Assembly: GCF_002078875.1 (NCBI RefSeq)
Contig: NC_034412.1
Coordinates: 14,899,118 to 14,963,117, forward strand
Length of the DNA: 64,000 nt
From: Numida meleagris
Taxonomy: Eukaryota > Chordata > Aves > Galliformes > Numididae
Direction: 5' to 3'
The position numbers were made by a program, and so were the translations under genes. Shown piece after piece: positions 17,263 through 33,149 of the stretch. Each line of letters starts with the position of its first letter. The first letter of the stretch is position 1. The notes beneath the pieces were generated by a model. It saw only the letters and a program-made list of their open reading frames with translations. It made no database searches and was not told the origin of the DNA.

Positions 17263-20200
17263 CTTCAAAGAGGAAGAAAAATAAAAATAAGCATTAAGAC
17301 AAGAATGAGAAAGCTGCTGGAACTGAAACAAAATATTATGTAGAGCAACTTCTAAAAACAAAATGTATGACTTAATGTTATACTTATTCCAAACTGACAA
17401 GTAGCCTACTTTTTTCTTTTGGTGCTTTAATGTGGAGTATCCCAGCATCTTGAAGATACTCTAGGCTATTCTGACTATCAGATCTGAACAAGAAGGGATG
17501 TTAAATTTCTTGGACACTGAACACAATCATCTTGAAATGAAAGCATAGCTGTTGGTAGAGATGCTCAGCCAACAGCTCACATTAAGAAAAAAAGGCAGGA
17601 TTATTCTACCTCCTGTTCTTCAAGGTAAGAGGCATCAATTTACTGAGACAGATAAACAAGCTTGTGCAAAAAATCAACTGTACTGCAAGGATCAGCTGCA
17701 CTGATTAAAAGGTGTGTAATAAAGGTTTAGTCTAACCTCTTCTACAACAGGCCATGAATCTTGAGTAGTCCTCCGCATGACATGCCTAAGTTTTGACTAA
17801 GCCACAATACCCACACTAGAAAAACTTAGCAGCTTAATCCTTACAATAGATGGAAAATATGCCATAATTTCAGAAAACTTTTCCCAATAAGTAGTTAAGA
17901 GGTTGCATTATATTTCCAAGTTAGGCATATTAACTTTTAGCATCCATTAAAATGGCATAGTCATATTCAGTGTTTCCAAATGTGTTCTACAAATGAAAAC
18001 CTTTTTTTCTGGTATAAGTGCATCAAGCATTGAGGCTTGAACACAGTACCTTAGTGCCTGCGTAGAATCTGATACCAGATTGCTTTGTATTCTTTTCTCT
18101 GTCACAGCAGTAGAGTTTTCAATTTTCTAGACTGAGTTTCAGCAAGCATTAAAATCCACTATTAACTGCTTAGGTAGTTTATCAGCTAGTGCTTTTAAAA
18201 GTAATTAAGTGTGTTTTTCCAATCTACCTTTTTAAAAGCTATCATTCTTAGTGCTGTGTTGTGGAAGCTAACCTAACATGGCACAAAAGGCTCTCTACGG
18301 AGTTCCAGAAGAAAAAAAACAGAGCCTGTACCTATTCACAAACTGCTTTAGTTGGATATTATACCTGAAGAACATTCACAAGCAACATGACAGAAATAAA
18401 AAGTCATCACTTTCTGAATCCCAAATGAGGTCAAAGCCACTAAGTAAACATTATTAGTGCAGTAACTGATAACAAAATTGTGTTTTGGACAAAAAGACAA
18501 TTGCATGCATAAAATTAACTTGTTTCAACAGAAAAAGTTAAAGACACTTAAGGAGAAGTTCTGTGTCTAGATCCAGATCCATCCCTACTGCGCAATGCTA
18601 TACAACAGGAAAATGGAAAATCTGCAAACTGATGACACTACCACAAGTACGATCTCCAAAATGGAAATAAAATTTAAACTACAATGTAATTTACTGTCAT
18701 TACATACTCTCCTCTTCCCGTATTTATGCCATTTAAGCAACGATAAAGCATTTACGTTTCCAGTGAGAAAGCCGATTATTCCATCTTGCATTACTTTATT
18801 TCTCATTGTACGGTGGAAACATTGCACCAATGCACACATGCACATACATGCACAGACACAAGACAAACAATTTAACATTTACTAAAAGTCAAAAGTGCAT
18901 CATTAATAATGTCTTGAAAGGAGGCCTGTACATGAATTAAGTAATCTGTCTCTCAAGAAAAGCGTAGACACTTTCCTGTCTCTGATATCTATAATTTGGT
19001 GGTTTTAAATAGCAAGTTCTAGACCTATTCAGTAATATTCTGAACTCATACTCGTTTGTACAAATAAGTTACTCAACTCTTCTTCCAGGATCCACTTAAT
19101 GATCAACATTTATATTCAGATTACTGAGGTAATTTCCATTCCCTACTGATATGTGACTTATTTCAGAAGGCTATTAGCTGTGACTACGAAACACACCAAT
19201 CAGTTTAGCTGGCAATGTTACTAGCCAGATGGATGGCATCAGTGATCGTGATCCCAAAATTTATCGCCATGAGTAATATACTTCATGTTCTGCAGACATT
19301 ACAGGTACCACACCAGTAGGTACTGAGCATTGCGCTACTCTATGTCTCTGATAAAGTGTTTATTTAAAAAAAAAAAGCAAACAAAACATAAGCAAAATCA
19401 AAGGCGGATCTGGGCAGTGAGCAGTCCAGGCATATATTTGGGCAGTAGGGATTCATGGCTTTATGCTATGATGCAATTAACTTCAATGAACTGAGTCACC
19501 AGCTCATCTACCAGCTGGGAGAAATTTATTCTCTGCATAAGAAGAGAGCCTGCAGCATGCCCTTATGCCTTATGCATACTGCTAGAATTAATACTTCTTT
19601 CAAAGTACTTATTGATACAGACAGTAGGAATATAAAAACAGAATTATCACCCCAAGGAGACTACTAATTTCTAGTCAGTGAGCCTTTATACCAAGTTGTT
19701 TTTTCATTGCTATGGTGGTAGGGGCTTTTTTTTGTCTGTGCTTTTTAAAAAAAAAAATAATAATAACCTAGGAAAGGGAGGAATTAATAAGTATGACCTT
19801 TGCTAATACCAGGGTATCACTGTGTTTTTGGGAGTTGGCCACCTTGTCAGGAACCAGGTCCTTCTCTACCTTCCTCTCCCCAAGCTTCTTTGAGGCTTTG
19901 CCTCTGTCCCCCAAAATAGATTAATAAAATAAACATCCCAATGGTCAAAGGAACAGGAGTAATAGTTAAGATACTTCTATGTTTGTCACATCACCATCCA
20001 CAAAAATGTAATCATATCACTGCAGTACTACCAGGAACACTACAAATCAGGTTCTCTTGGCTCCAGAAAATCTAAATTCAAAGTGAAACATATGACAAGA
20101 AGTCAATTACAATGGAGAGAGAGAAAAAAAAGTCTCTCCTCCACAGAAACGATGGGAAAGGCTGAATGGATTACTGGATAAACTAGATCCCATAAGGGAA

Positions 20201-21703
20201 AATGGCTGCTCTTTAATCACAGGCAAGAGCATGAAACAGAGGCTGAATAAATGAAGGCTGAAAATTAGTTTTGTATCAGTGAATGGAGCCTTCAAGAACA
20301 TCATTTTAGTAAGACAGTAAAGAGAAAACTTAATTAGTTCCACTTTGCAATTTCAATAGGCTTACGAACAGATTTAAAGCTACTGTAGCTATCGCCAACA
20401 AGGTGATATAAGGCGTATAAGGTACTTCAATACTTTGTTTATTGTATTTTTGTCATTGTTCATTACATGCTGGTTTAGATTACATCACTGGTTTATTCCA
20501 AGCGTTCCTCTTTTCATACGAGGTACTATCTGAACATACCAGTACTAAGTATCTGATATCTATTATTTACATCTAACAGCGAAACAAATAAATAAAAACC
20601 CTAAAATAAGTCAAAAAACATGTTGCTTTTCCCCCAAGGACCAAGTTAATGGAAGAGATGAGTACAAGTGGTCCTCAAGAAGAGCCCATACATTTTTCAT
20701 TTTATTATTGGATAAATATTAAATTAAATAAATAGATGGCAAATAGCATATTTGAAAATTCTTTCTACCTATTAGAAAGGAATGGTTTCCTCACTCCTAC
20801 TTTAGAATGTTTGGTCATAGGGGAAAAAAAAAGTCCTAGAGTGAATGAATTAGAAACTGAACGAAAGGTCAGTCTGGGTTAATAGAAAAAATCTTATTTT
20901 TCAATATAGCAGTAAAATGTATTCACAATATTCAATATGATTTATGATTTATAACGTGCTATTTTAGAGTAAATCCTTCTGATATTTTAAGTGTTTAGCA
21001 GTAGCACTAGAATTTGCATCAGCAAACAGCAGTATCTTTGAGATGAGCTCCTTCTGCAATTGCTGCCATAGTTGCTTTCACTTCCATTTGAAGGACTCAC
21101 AAGAAAAATCCATGCAATATCTAAACTGTGGAACTAACTAGCAGTTATTAACCACTGTTTTTACATCTGAATTATCAAAAAATACATCAAAGTGAATAAT
21201 AGCAATGTAATCATGGAATACATGGAATTCTGCACGTTTTAGAGGTTAAGACCTTCCCCTTTCCTCCTAGACTGTTTATTCATGAACTGCATATGCTTGA
21301 AAAGTCCATAAAACAGAAAAAAAATACTCAGAAGATCACTAACTGCCACCTGAAACAGTATTACATCGTTTTTCAGAAGATATGGAACTACATAGCACCA
21401 TGTGAATTAGGCATTTAAGCTCCTCGTGGTTATCAGTAAATGATCAGAAATGCCAAGTCTCTAGGACTAGTCACATCAGTCACAGAAACAGACCAAATAG
21501 TCCCACAGTTGAAGTTTTTTCTTCATACCAGCTCTAGGACGTTATTCTGTTTAGCATAAATTTCTTGATAAATCAACCATCTTTCATCAAATTTTCATAA
21601 CAGTGAGGGTTTAATTTTAAAAAGCTTTAAACTTAAAGAACTAAAATGGTATATATTAAAGCCTTAAAGAGAAAAACATGCCATAAAGAAAAGCTGAACT
21701 TAC
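17263..21703 (-). other. DLG1 intron between PDZ2 linker exons
   Basis: This is a 4,441-bp AT-rich intron with A runs near 19366-19377 and 19747-19760. Two overlapping opposite-strand frames of about 96 codons near 18585-18885 have no recognisable similarity and look like chance. No CR1 copy was seen. Confidence 0.75.
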
Positions 21704-21848
21704 AGTTTGTGATGTCAGGAGGGGCATAACTATCATTCATGAACATGCTGGTGGGTTTTGCAACTTTCAGATAAACAAAGTCAGATGTGTTTTTTAAGGC
21801 AGTCACTGCTTCTTCATGAGTAACTTCTTCTAAGCAAACACTATTCAC
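21704..21848 (-). CDS. DLG1: DLG1 PDZ2 C-terminal part and following linker
   Basis: This is 145 bp: 48 codons plus one base. It encodes [20 protein letters not shown], then [20 protein letters not shown] and YAPPDITN. The His in VTHEEAV is the class I PDZ alphaB1 residue. The [10 protein letters not shown] segment distinguishes DLG1 from DLG2 and DLG4 as remembered. Borders are TATCTTTAG|GTG and CAAACT|GTAAGT. The trailing T joins CT of the next exon to give Ser. Reading on into the intron adds unrelated residues and should be ignored. Confidence 0.97.
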
Positions 21849-23182
<1,334 letters not shown>

Positions 23183-23352
23183 CTTTAGGGCCTTTTACAA
23201 GCTTTATTTCCACTATTTTTTCTGTCACTGGTTTTCTTCTTTTGACATACAATCGTACAATTGATCCCGCTTCTTTTAATGCCTCAACTGCTTTGCTGTG
23301 TGTCACATCACGAACATCGACCTCATTTACTCGTAGAATACAATCGTTAACC
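23183..23352 (-). CDS. DLG1: DLG1 PDZ1 second part and start of PDZ2
   Basis: This is 170 bp: one base completing Arg, 56 codons, then one base of the next Gly. It encodes [20 protein letters not shown], the alphaB helix ([10 protein letters not shown]), the strand [13 protein letters not shown], and the start of PDZ2 ([14 protein letters not shown]). The His in VTHSKAVE sits at the first position of the alphaB helix, which in this family marks class I PDZ specificity (S/T-x-hydrophobic C-termini). Borders are TCTCTAG|GGTT and CTAAAG|GTATGT. A few conservative changes from human are visible (VSEK to VTEK, IMEIKLIKG to IVEIKLVKG). Confidence 0.97.
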
Positions 23353-24876
<1,524 letters not shown>

Positions 24877-25089
24877 CTAAAGGTAGAGGGGGGAAAAAAT
24901 TACATATTTCTTTTTTGGGGAAAAAAATATTATACCTGTTTCAATATAAAACTAAATTTATATACTCTAACTGATAAAAAATATTAAAATAACTGCCAAT
25001 TTGTGATATCAAAATGTGTTGATTTTTCATATTTATGTGTTATAAACCCCACATGAAAACAAAGTACAAGAAGACATTTAGTATATTAC

Positions 25090-25140
25090 CCTTTCAAGAG
25101 TAATTTCTTCATACTCATAATCTGCATCTGTGCCATTGAC
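25090..25140 (-). CDS. DLG1: DLG1 pre-PDZ1 linker exon (VNGTDADYEYEEITLER)
   Basis: This is 51 bp encoding 17 residues, VNGTDADYEYEEITLER, identical to the human segment as remembered. The acidic, tyrosine-rich linker leads into the first beta strand of PDZ1 (EEITLER). The acceptor is CTTTTTAG|GTC and the donor is AGG|GTAATA, in phase 0 at both ends. Only 213 bp of intron (24877-25089) separate it from the next exon, the shortest intron in the window. Confidence 0.96.
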
Positions 25141-26987
25141 CTAAAAAGAAACAAAACCAAGACTTAGAGAATTTTACACATCCTATAATACAATTTGCTA
25201 TGCTGGCAGCTCATTCCAAATCAAATCTCAGCTGCTTCGCACTGATCAGTGAGCTCAGGAGTGTGATTTTTCACACCGCTCTGTACATGCATCACCAAGA
25301 CACTTTCTGTATTAGTTTAAATGTAAAGGTTCCACAAGCAGACGGTTTTACATGGATCCTGTGAAGCAGAAGTCTATTTCTGACTTCCAGAAAAAAAATG
25401 CTCTTGCTGTTCCTCAGGCCATACGGAAAGTTAGAAGTGAGAAAAAAGAAGAGGTTGTAGGGTAAAGGAAAAGTTGTATGAAAAAAGACAGCAGTATTTT
25501 CAAACTATTGTTCCTCACAGACCAGAGAAAAATCAAAGGCTGATGCTTTACATTATTTCTCACTAGAAATGATGTTCTAAAGCAACATTCAACAATCATT
25601 TACACTAATATTTATCGTGTTACATATATACTAAAGTCCAACAAATCACAATAGGACCAAAACCAGAAGAGTTTAAAATAGTATTTTATGAAGCTAGATG
25701 AGAAAATAGACTAGAAGTAAGCCATAGGTAGCCACAAAGAAAAGAGCAGCCTTGTTGGCCACAATTTAGAAAGGATATCCCCATTCTTTGCTGCCTACAG
25801 AAGTAGGACACAAAGAACAAGTGACAAATACCTCAATTTCAAAAACACAACAGTTAAATGCTAAAATTCTTAACCATTTTTAGTGGCTTAGCACTTCAAG
25901 AAGCAATACTAAACAAAATAAGAAATAACATTTCTATCATTGTTTTACAAAGAATCTCCTCCATTCTTATTCTGTATCTCTTACTTCACCCTGAACAAAA
26001 TTAAGATCACATCTACAGCATTCCTCATGTTTGTAAAACATATTTAATTTAATTTATTTCATATTTATTTCAGCTCCCAGAGCTGAAGACTCCATAATTC
26101 CACAGGCTATCTAGTATCAGGCTCATTTACGCCTCACTACAGTTTTTCTTAACCTCTAATTACATCTCCCTTTACTGCAAGACAACCCATATCCATTCCA
26201 GACCTAATAGATCATTATCTTCTTCTTTGCACAGTACCTCAAAAATGATATGTCCTAATAGTTTGCTCAATGGAAAAGATACTCTGTTTTTAACACATGA
26301 TATTTCTCCATTAAAAGGGAAAAGGTCTTGACCTTCTGAACACATGAAACTGGATCCATTACTACAACAACACCGAAGAAGCCACTGTGATCAAGATGTT
26401 TTTATGTTAGCTTAGTCCTTGAACTATTATCTACAAAAATGCCATGTGCTAACTGAACCAGCCATCTAGTATTACAGCACCAGGGAAATGGTTCATGATG
26501 ACTGATCAGCACCTGACTTCTTTTTATTTTTTTTAAATAAACAAGGATGATTAATCATTTTTCTATTCATTACCATTAACAAAAAATAAGTCTAATAGAT
26601 CTAGGCAATCTATTTCTACGTACGAAATTAACTCAAATTTAAAATATATTCTAGATAACAGGAGTTAAGAAGAATCTCCATCATTTTTGTCTTTTACTTC
26701 AGCTCGGTTCCCCAGTCAGTATACTTGTCAAATTGATTTTCTTTACTGAACTAAACATTAGCACAGGCAGGAGCAAGGGTATGAGAAGTGATAAAAATCG
26801 CAGTCTTATTCTACTTTTTGGAAGTTTTGAAATGATCTTGGATCTGCTGAGGCAAGCAATATTTGCAGCGACTTTCCCTGTTAGAAAGAAAAAATTACTG
26901 TGTACTATGCAAATGCTGTAATTATGCCACAATGGAAGACTAGCAATTGTCTTTGAATGTGAAGATCGATTAGTATTTCAACACATA

Positions 26988-27263
26988 GAGATAGGACAAG
27001 GGGGATGGTTTTAAACTAAAGAAGGGAAGATTTAGATTAGATGCCAGGGGGAAGTCTTCCACTGAGAGGGTGTTGAGGTGGCACATGCTGCCCAGACAGG
27101 TTGTGTCTGCCCCATCCCTGGAGGTGCTCAAGGCCAGGCTGGACAGGGCCCAGGGCAGCCTGAGCTGGTGCTTGATCTAGAGGCTGGCAACCCTGCATGC
27201 ACCAGGAGGCTGGAACTTGATGATCCTTCAGGTCTCTCCCAACCTAAAGCATTCTATGATTCT
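26988..27263 (+). mobile_element. CR1 LINE 3'-end fragment
   Basis: The plus strand carries recognisable CR1 3' sequence: GATAGGACAAGGGGGATGG, TTTAGATTAGAT, CATCCCTGGAGGTGCTCAAG, GCCAGGCTGGACAGGG and the terminal ATTCTATGATTCT. Only the 3' UTR-proximal end is present, as is usual for 5'-truncated CR1 inserts. Its orientation is opposite to DLG1. Open frames through it are not genes. Confidence 0.93.
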
Positions 27264-27949
27264 CAGCAGCTTTATAATTTTGGATAACAAGAGCTGTGTT
27301 CTTGGGCATTTTTTCATTGACGACTTTCTAGATTCGGGTGGGTTTTGTTCCTACTAGCAGAAAATCTTTCATAGTTAATGTTTCACAGATTAGTGATACA
27401 GTTACCCCACAGATAAGATTTTATGTTACATACCAGGTAGTAATTCCATTACCTATGTGGGATCCTAGAAAGATATGTCAAGGTTCTTTACCTCCTATAC
27501 TCACATAGTTGGTTAGACCATAGCTAGCTATGGGTTTGTAAACTGGTAGTTTAGATAGCTTATAATTTTGAGTGACAATTTGTTCTGTTAGTCCTATTTT
27601 CTATTGCTGTTACCTACTGCTCTGTTCAGGCCTTCTGAACATGTAAGAGCATTTTTGTTAATCTCCTATCTTCCCAACATAGTTTACGTGTGCAGACACC
27701 CCACTTTCAGTATTCTTTCCTACACTATCTGTGCCACATCACTAAAAGAGCCACGCACTGCAGACTGCTGCTGTCATCTTTGATTCAGGCAACATAATTC
27801 ATACGCAGGACTCATTTATAAGCCAGTTATGTCACTGTACTAATCTTTTGTCTTCTGCTTCAACTAATTCACGCTTTTGCCTGCCTTGATCTATTGCAGC
27901 TCCTTTTTAACAACTTTAATTATGAATGCTTCTGACAAGAGCAGAGTTC

Positions 27950-27990
27950 TTTTTTTTGTTGTTTGGTTGGTTGTGTTGTTGTTGTTGTTT
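27950..27990. repeat. T/GTT-rich simple repeat
   Basis: A T-run is followed by GTT triplets (TTGTGTTGTTGTTGTTGTTT). It is simple-sequence DNA only. Confidence 0.75.
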
Positions 27991-28714
27991 TACTTTTTTG
28001 CTTTACTTAGCAAGCATAAATTTGTTCTTTACTTGCTAATACCTAGAAAGAAAAACAAAATATAAACTAGTACAGGCATTAACACGGTTTAGAAAAGCAA
28101 CAAGCAAGCAGGGCGTACGGAACTGTAGGAGAAAGGTACAGAAGTAAAATTGACGCCTATGTCAAACATGCATGCATTCCAGTGCCTCCAAAGTCTACAC
28201 CTGCCAGTGCTGTTCTTATCACAGATCATGCACTGCCAAGCACAGATTTGAGCCTCCACATAATTACACTTATTACCTTAATGTTTTGCACAAATCCAAC
28301 AATTTGTATGAACACTTAGAGCTCTATAAGCATAAGTATAGCCACTGCACTAAGTAGTGTTTTATGAGAAGTGCAATGGAAATGCACATTAAATATTAAA
28401 GCATCTACCTGTGCAGCTGAAGAGATAGATTGTTCTCTGAGATTCCAGGGGTTCAGCATTCAATCAACTGCATTCTGCACTGTGTTGCACTGTCACATAG
28501 CAATACTCACACAGAACCTTCCCATTATAGTCTACAGATATTTTTTTGATTTTTTTTTTTTTTGTAAAACAGCTATTTAAGGATTTCAACTAACCATCAG
28601 GAGAGTTAACAAATCCATGCGCTGTAAGGTAAAATAGACATCGTTGATCAATTACAACAGATCTAAACTACTAGCAATATCTAAAGTTGTAACTGAAAGG
28701 AAGTGTATGCTTAC

Positions 28715-28768
28715 ATATGTTGGAGTGTCCAAAGAATCCGTATTCACCAGAACTGGAGGGGGATTTGC
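28715..28768 (-). CDS. DLG1: DLG1 cassette exon ANPPPVLVNTDSLDTPTY (18 codons, I1B type)
   Basis: This is 54 bp in phase 0-0, encoding 18 residues. As I remember it, the human sequence differs only at one position (SLE to SLD). The borders are TTTTAAAG|GCA and ACATAT|GTAAGC. PSD-95 has a homologous exon (ANSPPVIVNTD...). In SAP97 this is the second short insert before PDZ1. Because its frame is symmetrical it can be skipped without a shift. The neighbouring exons are also phase 0, so both proline-rich exons can be combined freely with either N-terminal exon in this window. Confidence 0.95.
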
Positions 28769-31370
28769 CTTTAAAAGAAGAATTAAATATATACACATTA
28801 TCCAACGTAGGAGAAAATATGAACAGTAATTATACAATATTTGTTTTGCTGGTTTCTCAGAGGTCTGCCACAAGGTAGCCCCAGCTTAAGAACCTCTAAA
28901 ATTGACTCTTCTGAAACACTTAGTTCTAGCCTGAAGAAAGTGCTTTCCTGCCAAAGACACTCTCAGTTTATTTATTTTGTATACAAATTATGTCTCTTAC
29001 GTTGGTTTTCAAGAGGATAAAGAAGTAAATATGCCATAATTTGATGCAATATCAGTTACTCTGATATTTGTGATGTAATACTCAGAACTGCTTTACCAGC
29101 CAGCATCCTGAATACAAATTTTGATTCTGATCAATTCTTCTTTCTACCAGGAAGTTTTTGTATTATTTTTGGTTTGCTCTGTTTCAAAACAAAACTGTAA
29201 GCTGCAAAATGTAAACTTATAAAAGGAAACTTATGGAAGATCCACAAAACAGATGTGTGAAAGCAAATCCATATCAGCAGACATTCATTCATGGCACTGC
29301 AGCATGTACTTCCATTGGAAATTTGTTATCAATTCATAGGCTATAAGAAGTTGGTGATTACTGCCATATAAGCAGGAAATGACAGTGTTCTTACTGAGCA
29401 GAAACTGGTAGAATAAAGAAACATTTTAATTCACTTATATTATTGAGAATGTTCCAATGAAAATGCAGTTCCAGCTGAAAGAAAATCCACACAGGCTGGA
29501 GAAATTTACCTGAAACACCCTGAAATAGATTTTTTTTTTTTACCTTTGCATTGACTATCTCCTTTAAGATCAGCTGCAGATTTTATTTCTTTTTATTTTT
29601 AATATATCAGGAAGAGTCTGAGTGGAATAAAAACACTTTTTAGGCCCCATCCTAACGGCAAGCATAGAAAGAGAAACCACAAGAGTCTGTATTCTTTCTG
29701 ATATAACTAGAGGCCCTTCCCACTAACAGATGAGCTTCCAAGCTCTACAGGCAGTGGTATTGGAAATGCCAGCATCTAGCCTGATATAAGAACAACAACA
29801 ACAAAAAAACATAAATGTGTGGTAATATATTCTTGACCCCAAATAATATTGATGTATTAAGTCAAATATGAGATGTACAAACTCAGTGACACAACACAAA
29901 GTTAATCTCAACTCCATTAGTTGTATAGAGACTTTTTATATGTATAAAAATCTCTCATCTTTAAATTAAGATATTCTTTATCTTTTTTCATCTTTCTGTG
30001 TGTACATACATGTATATACATGTCTAAGCATATGTGTCTCAGGTTAACTATCTGTAATAAAAGCTAGTATTAAACACACTCGAAGACTTACAAAAACATG
30101 ACAATTACAAAAGCCTCATTACCATTACAACAATGCACTTCTGAGAAATATAATTCTGCCCCAAAAAGCCAGGAAGGGCTGACTCAGACTGAGGTGAAAA
30201 TAAACTATCATTACCAGGCAGGAGTTATCAGTCTGTCAGGCAGCTAGGCCTATAGTGTTTAATAAGTACTAAAATCAAAAGGCATCTACACTAGCTAATA
30301 GAGCTGACTATAAAAAAGGAAACAAAATGGGTTACACTTATGAGTCTGTCCACTGGCCATAAAATACCCTTCTCACATAGCAATTCTTTCAGTATACACA
30401 TGGACAGATCTTATTCAGTACATAAATCAAGTATTAGTTGCCAGTATCATGATATAAAGCTCATCAAAACAATCTATTGTATTAAAGAACCTGACTATTC
30501 AGTGTATTCAGTGAGAAATTAGGAATCTAATCTCCAACGGACCTATAAGAGACCAGCACACATAACATTTGTTTTATTGTAGAGCAACATCAATCAATTT
30601 TCAATTTATAAATAAAAAAACAAAAGCAGGACTATTTTTGAAGGTTTAATAACATTTTTTAGATTGCACTCAACTTCAGAATTTATTTTAATTTTACGAT
30701 TCTGTAATATGAAAGTAATTCAACAGGAGTGCCAGTGAAAGGTTTCAGAGACCAACCAACCAACAAATGGAAAACATCTTCCATTAAGCAACTGGTCCTA
30801 GCACTCCTTCGGCACTTATCCACATTCTCTGTCAGAGGGAACCATTTACCATGATTTCCAAGCAGGAAGGAGAAAAGATTCATGCCAGCCATTTCCAAAG
30901 GCAGGGCTGGACACTGCAAAGACACAGGGCAGCATCTAACTCAAAATAGTAAATGCTTTTGGAAGGAAGACCTGGTATTTTGGTCTGTTATGCAAGACTT
31001 CTCCGAATTACCAACAGTTTTGAGCTACTGTGCCAGGGCTTGTTCAAATATTTAAAAGCCATTTGACAAGTTTGTTTACAAGCAGACTTAGGTTTGCCTA
31101 AGGGGTGAAGTGACTAACAAAGTAGAGATATGTATCTGTTTCACAAAAATGCATCTGCCGAATCCAAAGTTGATAACTTCCTATGATATTTTCTAATTGC
31201 TTTGAATTATATATGATGCAGAATTCTACAGCTAACTCCTGCAGGCACCTATACACACCCAGACAGAGTCATAGATCACTCAATTCTAACTGTCCTACCT
31301 GTAAGCCAGCACCAATCAGCAGATATGAACAGTGTCAAAGCAATGGCAGTTAAGTAGCCTCAAATAAAAC

Positions 31371-31420
31371 AATATATATATTTATATTCTCCAAGTATAT
31401 ATATACACATAGGTATGTAT
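31371..31420. repeat. AT-rich dinucleotide tracts
   Basis: Two short TA runs (ATATATATATTTATAT and TATATATATACACA) are separated by about 10 bp. It is a microsatellite-like low-complexity stretch. Confidence 0.7.
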
Positions 31421-32128
31421 GTTAGTGCTTAATATTATGATGATTTTACATTCAATTTAGCTTACTGACAGTACCCTGAAAGTAAATGTTACTGGAGACT
31501 CAACTATCTTTACTCATCAAATCTGACAGCAGAGGTTCACTGGGTGCCCTGGTCTGTCTGTTTTGTATGTGATGTGGATAGAATCCCTCCAAAAGAAGGA
31601 ACCAGATTTGATGTTAATCACATTTCTGGTCTGCCTGGTAAGAAAAGTATGGCTGACAGATTCATGTAAACACATATCCACTAGAAAACGGACTTTAAAA
31701 ACAGACTCAAACCCTTTGATAAGTTACTGGATTGTGTAAAATTTATACAGAGAAAAAGATTACCACTTGTTGCAAGTTCAGCCACGCAGCTTGAAAGTGG
31801 ACCTCAGTGAAAAATTGCTAATGTGCACACTACAGAAATATCCCAGTATTAATCTTGACAGCTTAATTCTCTTTTGAAGTTAGCAGGTATCTGTCACCAA
31901 ACATTTCCAAGAGGTGGCACATTTTCTTCAAAGGTGTGCACCCATCTCTGGTTATTCTTGCACTAAAACTCACAATAGAAGTCCAAATAAAATAAAACCA
32001 GAATGGGTTTTGTTTCCAAAAATGTACCACCACCTATCCCAAATTACTCCATAGCTAGCCATGCTGCAGTGACACTTTCAAAATTATATGCAAGAATTTA
32101 CTGTTAACTCATGTTTACAGATTACTCT

Positions 32129-32172
32129 TATATATATTATAATTATATATATATATTATATATTATATACAC
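32129..32172. repeat. (TA)n-rich microsatellite
   Basis: This is an almost pure A/T tract built of TATATAT and TATTATA units, able to fold on itself. It is likely to be length-variable. Confidence 0.8.
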
Positions 32173-32762
32173 AGTTTGTTGTTTGCTTTTGTGTTGGCAC
32201 TGGGTCACCTAAAGCATGACGCCCAAGAAGTGAAGCTCAGTCTACGAATTAAATCATTAGGAATAGAGTTTAAAAACGCAACAAAAAACACCTTTTATAT
32301 CTTAGCATGCCCCAATCATATTAATACCAACAACAGAAAAAGAACAGAAGAGAACAGGAGAAAAGTCAATCAATGAAAGACATATATTGAATATATGGGA
32401 TGAAATGATAATTTAACTAACACATCAGTCATGGTGACTGACTGGCTCTAGAATCACTCCACCCAAACACAAAATACCCCATTCTTCTTTTTCTTTCCAT
32501 TCCTTCCGGGTGTTATTTCTACTTATTTCACAAAATTATTAATATACCTCTGCATGAAATACATACATTTTTAAATGGACTAAAATCTGCTATAAAACAA
32601 AAACCAGGATGTTACAGTAGTGCATTACTAATTTAACTATTTCAAAGTTCACCTAAAACCCAAGCCAGAGTACCAAAACATTAATTTAAACAAAGGAATG
32701 AAATAAATCATATAAATAAGAGCGAAACAAATTTATCAAAAACAACAAAAAAGAATAAAAAC

Positions 32763-32861
32763 CTGTGGTATGGTGGATGGGATGACAGTGGTCTCAGCAG
32801 GGACTGGTGGGACAGGGATCACGGGGACAATGGGAGAAGAGGAAGGAACAGCTTCTGTGGG
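32763..32861 (-). CDS. DLG1: DLG1 proline-rich cassette exon (33 codons, I1A type)
   Basis: This is 99 bp in phase 0-0, encoding 33 residues from PTEAVPSSSP to VIPSTIPQ. Overlapping PxxP motifs (PVIP, PVPP, PPVP) lie around residues 13-21. In mammalian SAP97 the matching 33-residue insert between the L27 region and PDZ1 is alternatively spliced and is thought to engage SH3 domains. The acceptor is a clear TTTTTAG|CCC. The donor is poor: CAG|GTTTTT, with T instead of purine or A at +3 and +4. That fits an optional exon. Skipping or including it keeps the frame. It lies 3,994 bp upstream of the next exon. Confidence 0.93.
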
Positions 32862-33070
32862 CTAAAAATCACCAATAACATGTCAAAAACAAGGAAAGCT
32901 AGGAAAACATATATAAACAAGCAAGACTTAAATTTAATACATCTAAAAAAAATCTGAACAAACATACGGATTTGGAGACTATAACCAGAGTTGAAAGCAG
33001 ACAAACAGCAACATGCTCGTGTCAAAGCACCCAGAGAAGTAAGGCACATCCACATCACTTATTCATAATC

Positions 33071-33149
33071 CTGCCCCCAGCAGGGGGGTTGAAACTAGAT
33101 GATCTTTAAGGTCCTTTTTAACCCAGGCCATTCTATGATTCTATGATTC
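33071..33149 (+). mobile_element. CR1 LINE 3' terminus (short)
   Basis: Only the last ~80 bp of a CR1 element remain: GGGGGGTTGAAACTAGATGA, TCTTTAAGGTCC and a terminal repeat of ATTCTATG units (ATTCTATGATTCTATGATTC). Plus orientation. Confidence 0.92.

Larger units (their letters stand above)
25141..28714 (-). other. DLG1 intron before the linker exon
   Basis: This is a 3,574-bp intron containing one plus-strand CR1 3' fragment (26988-27263), a GTT-rich tract near 27950-27990 and a T-run near 28551-28563. No additional exon was recognised. Confidence 0.75.
28769..32762 (-). other. DLG1 intron between the two proline-rich exons
   Basis: This is a 3,994-bp AT-rich intron. It has TA-rich tracts near 31371-31420 and 32129-32172 and a TACATA/TGTATA-rich stretch near 30001-30022. 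No CR1 copy and no further exon were recognised. Confidence 0.75.

Noticed and set aside
27078..27287. Open frame of 69 codons
   Set aside because: It lies inside a CR1 3' fragment, which is non-coding at this end.
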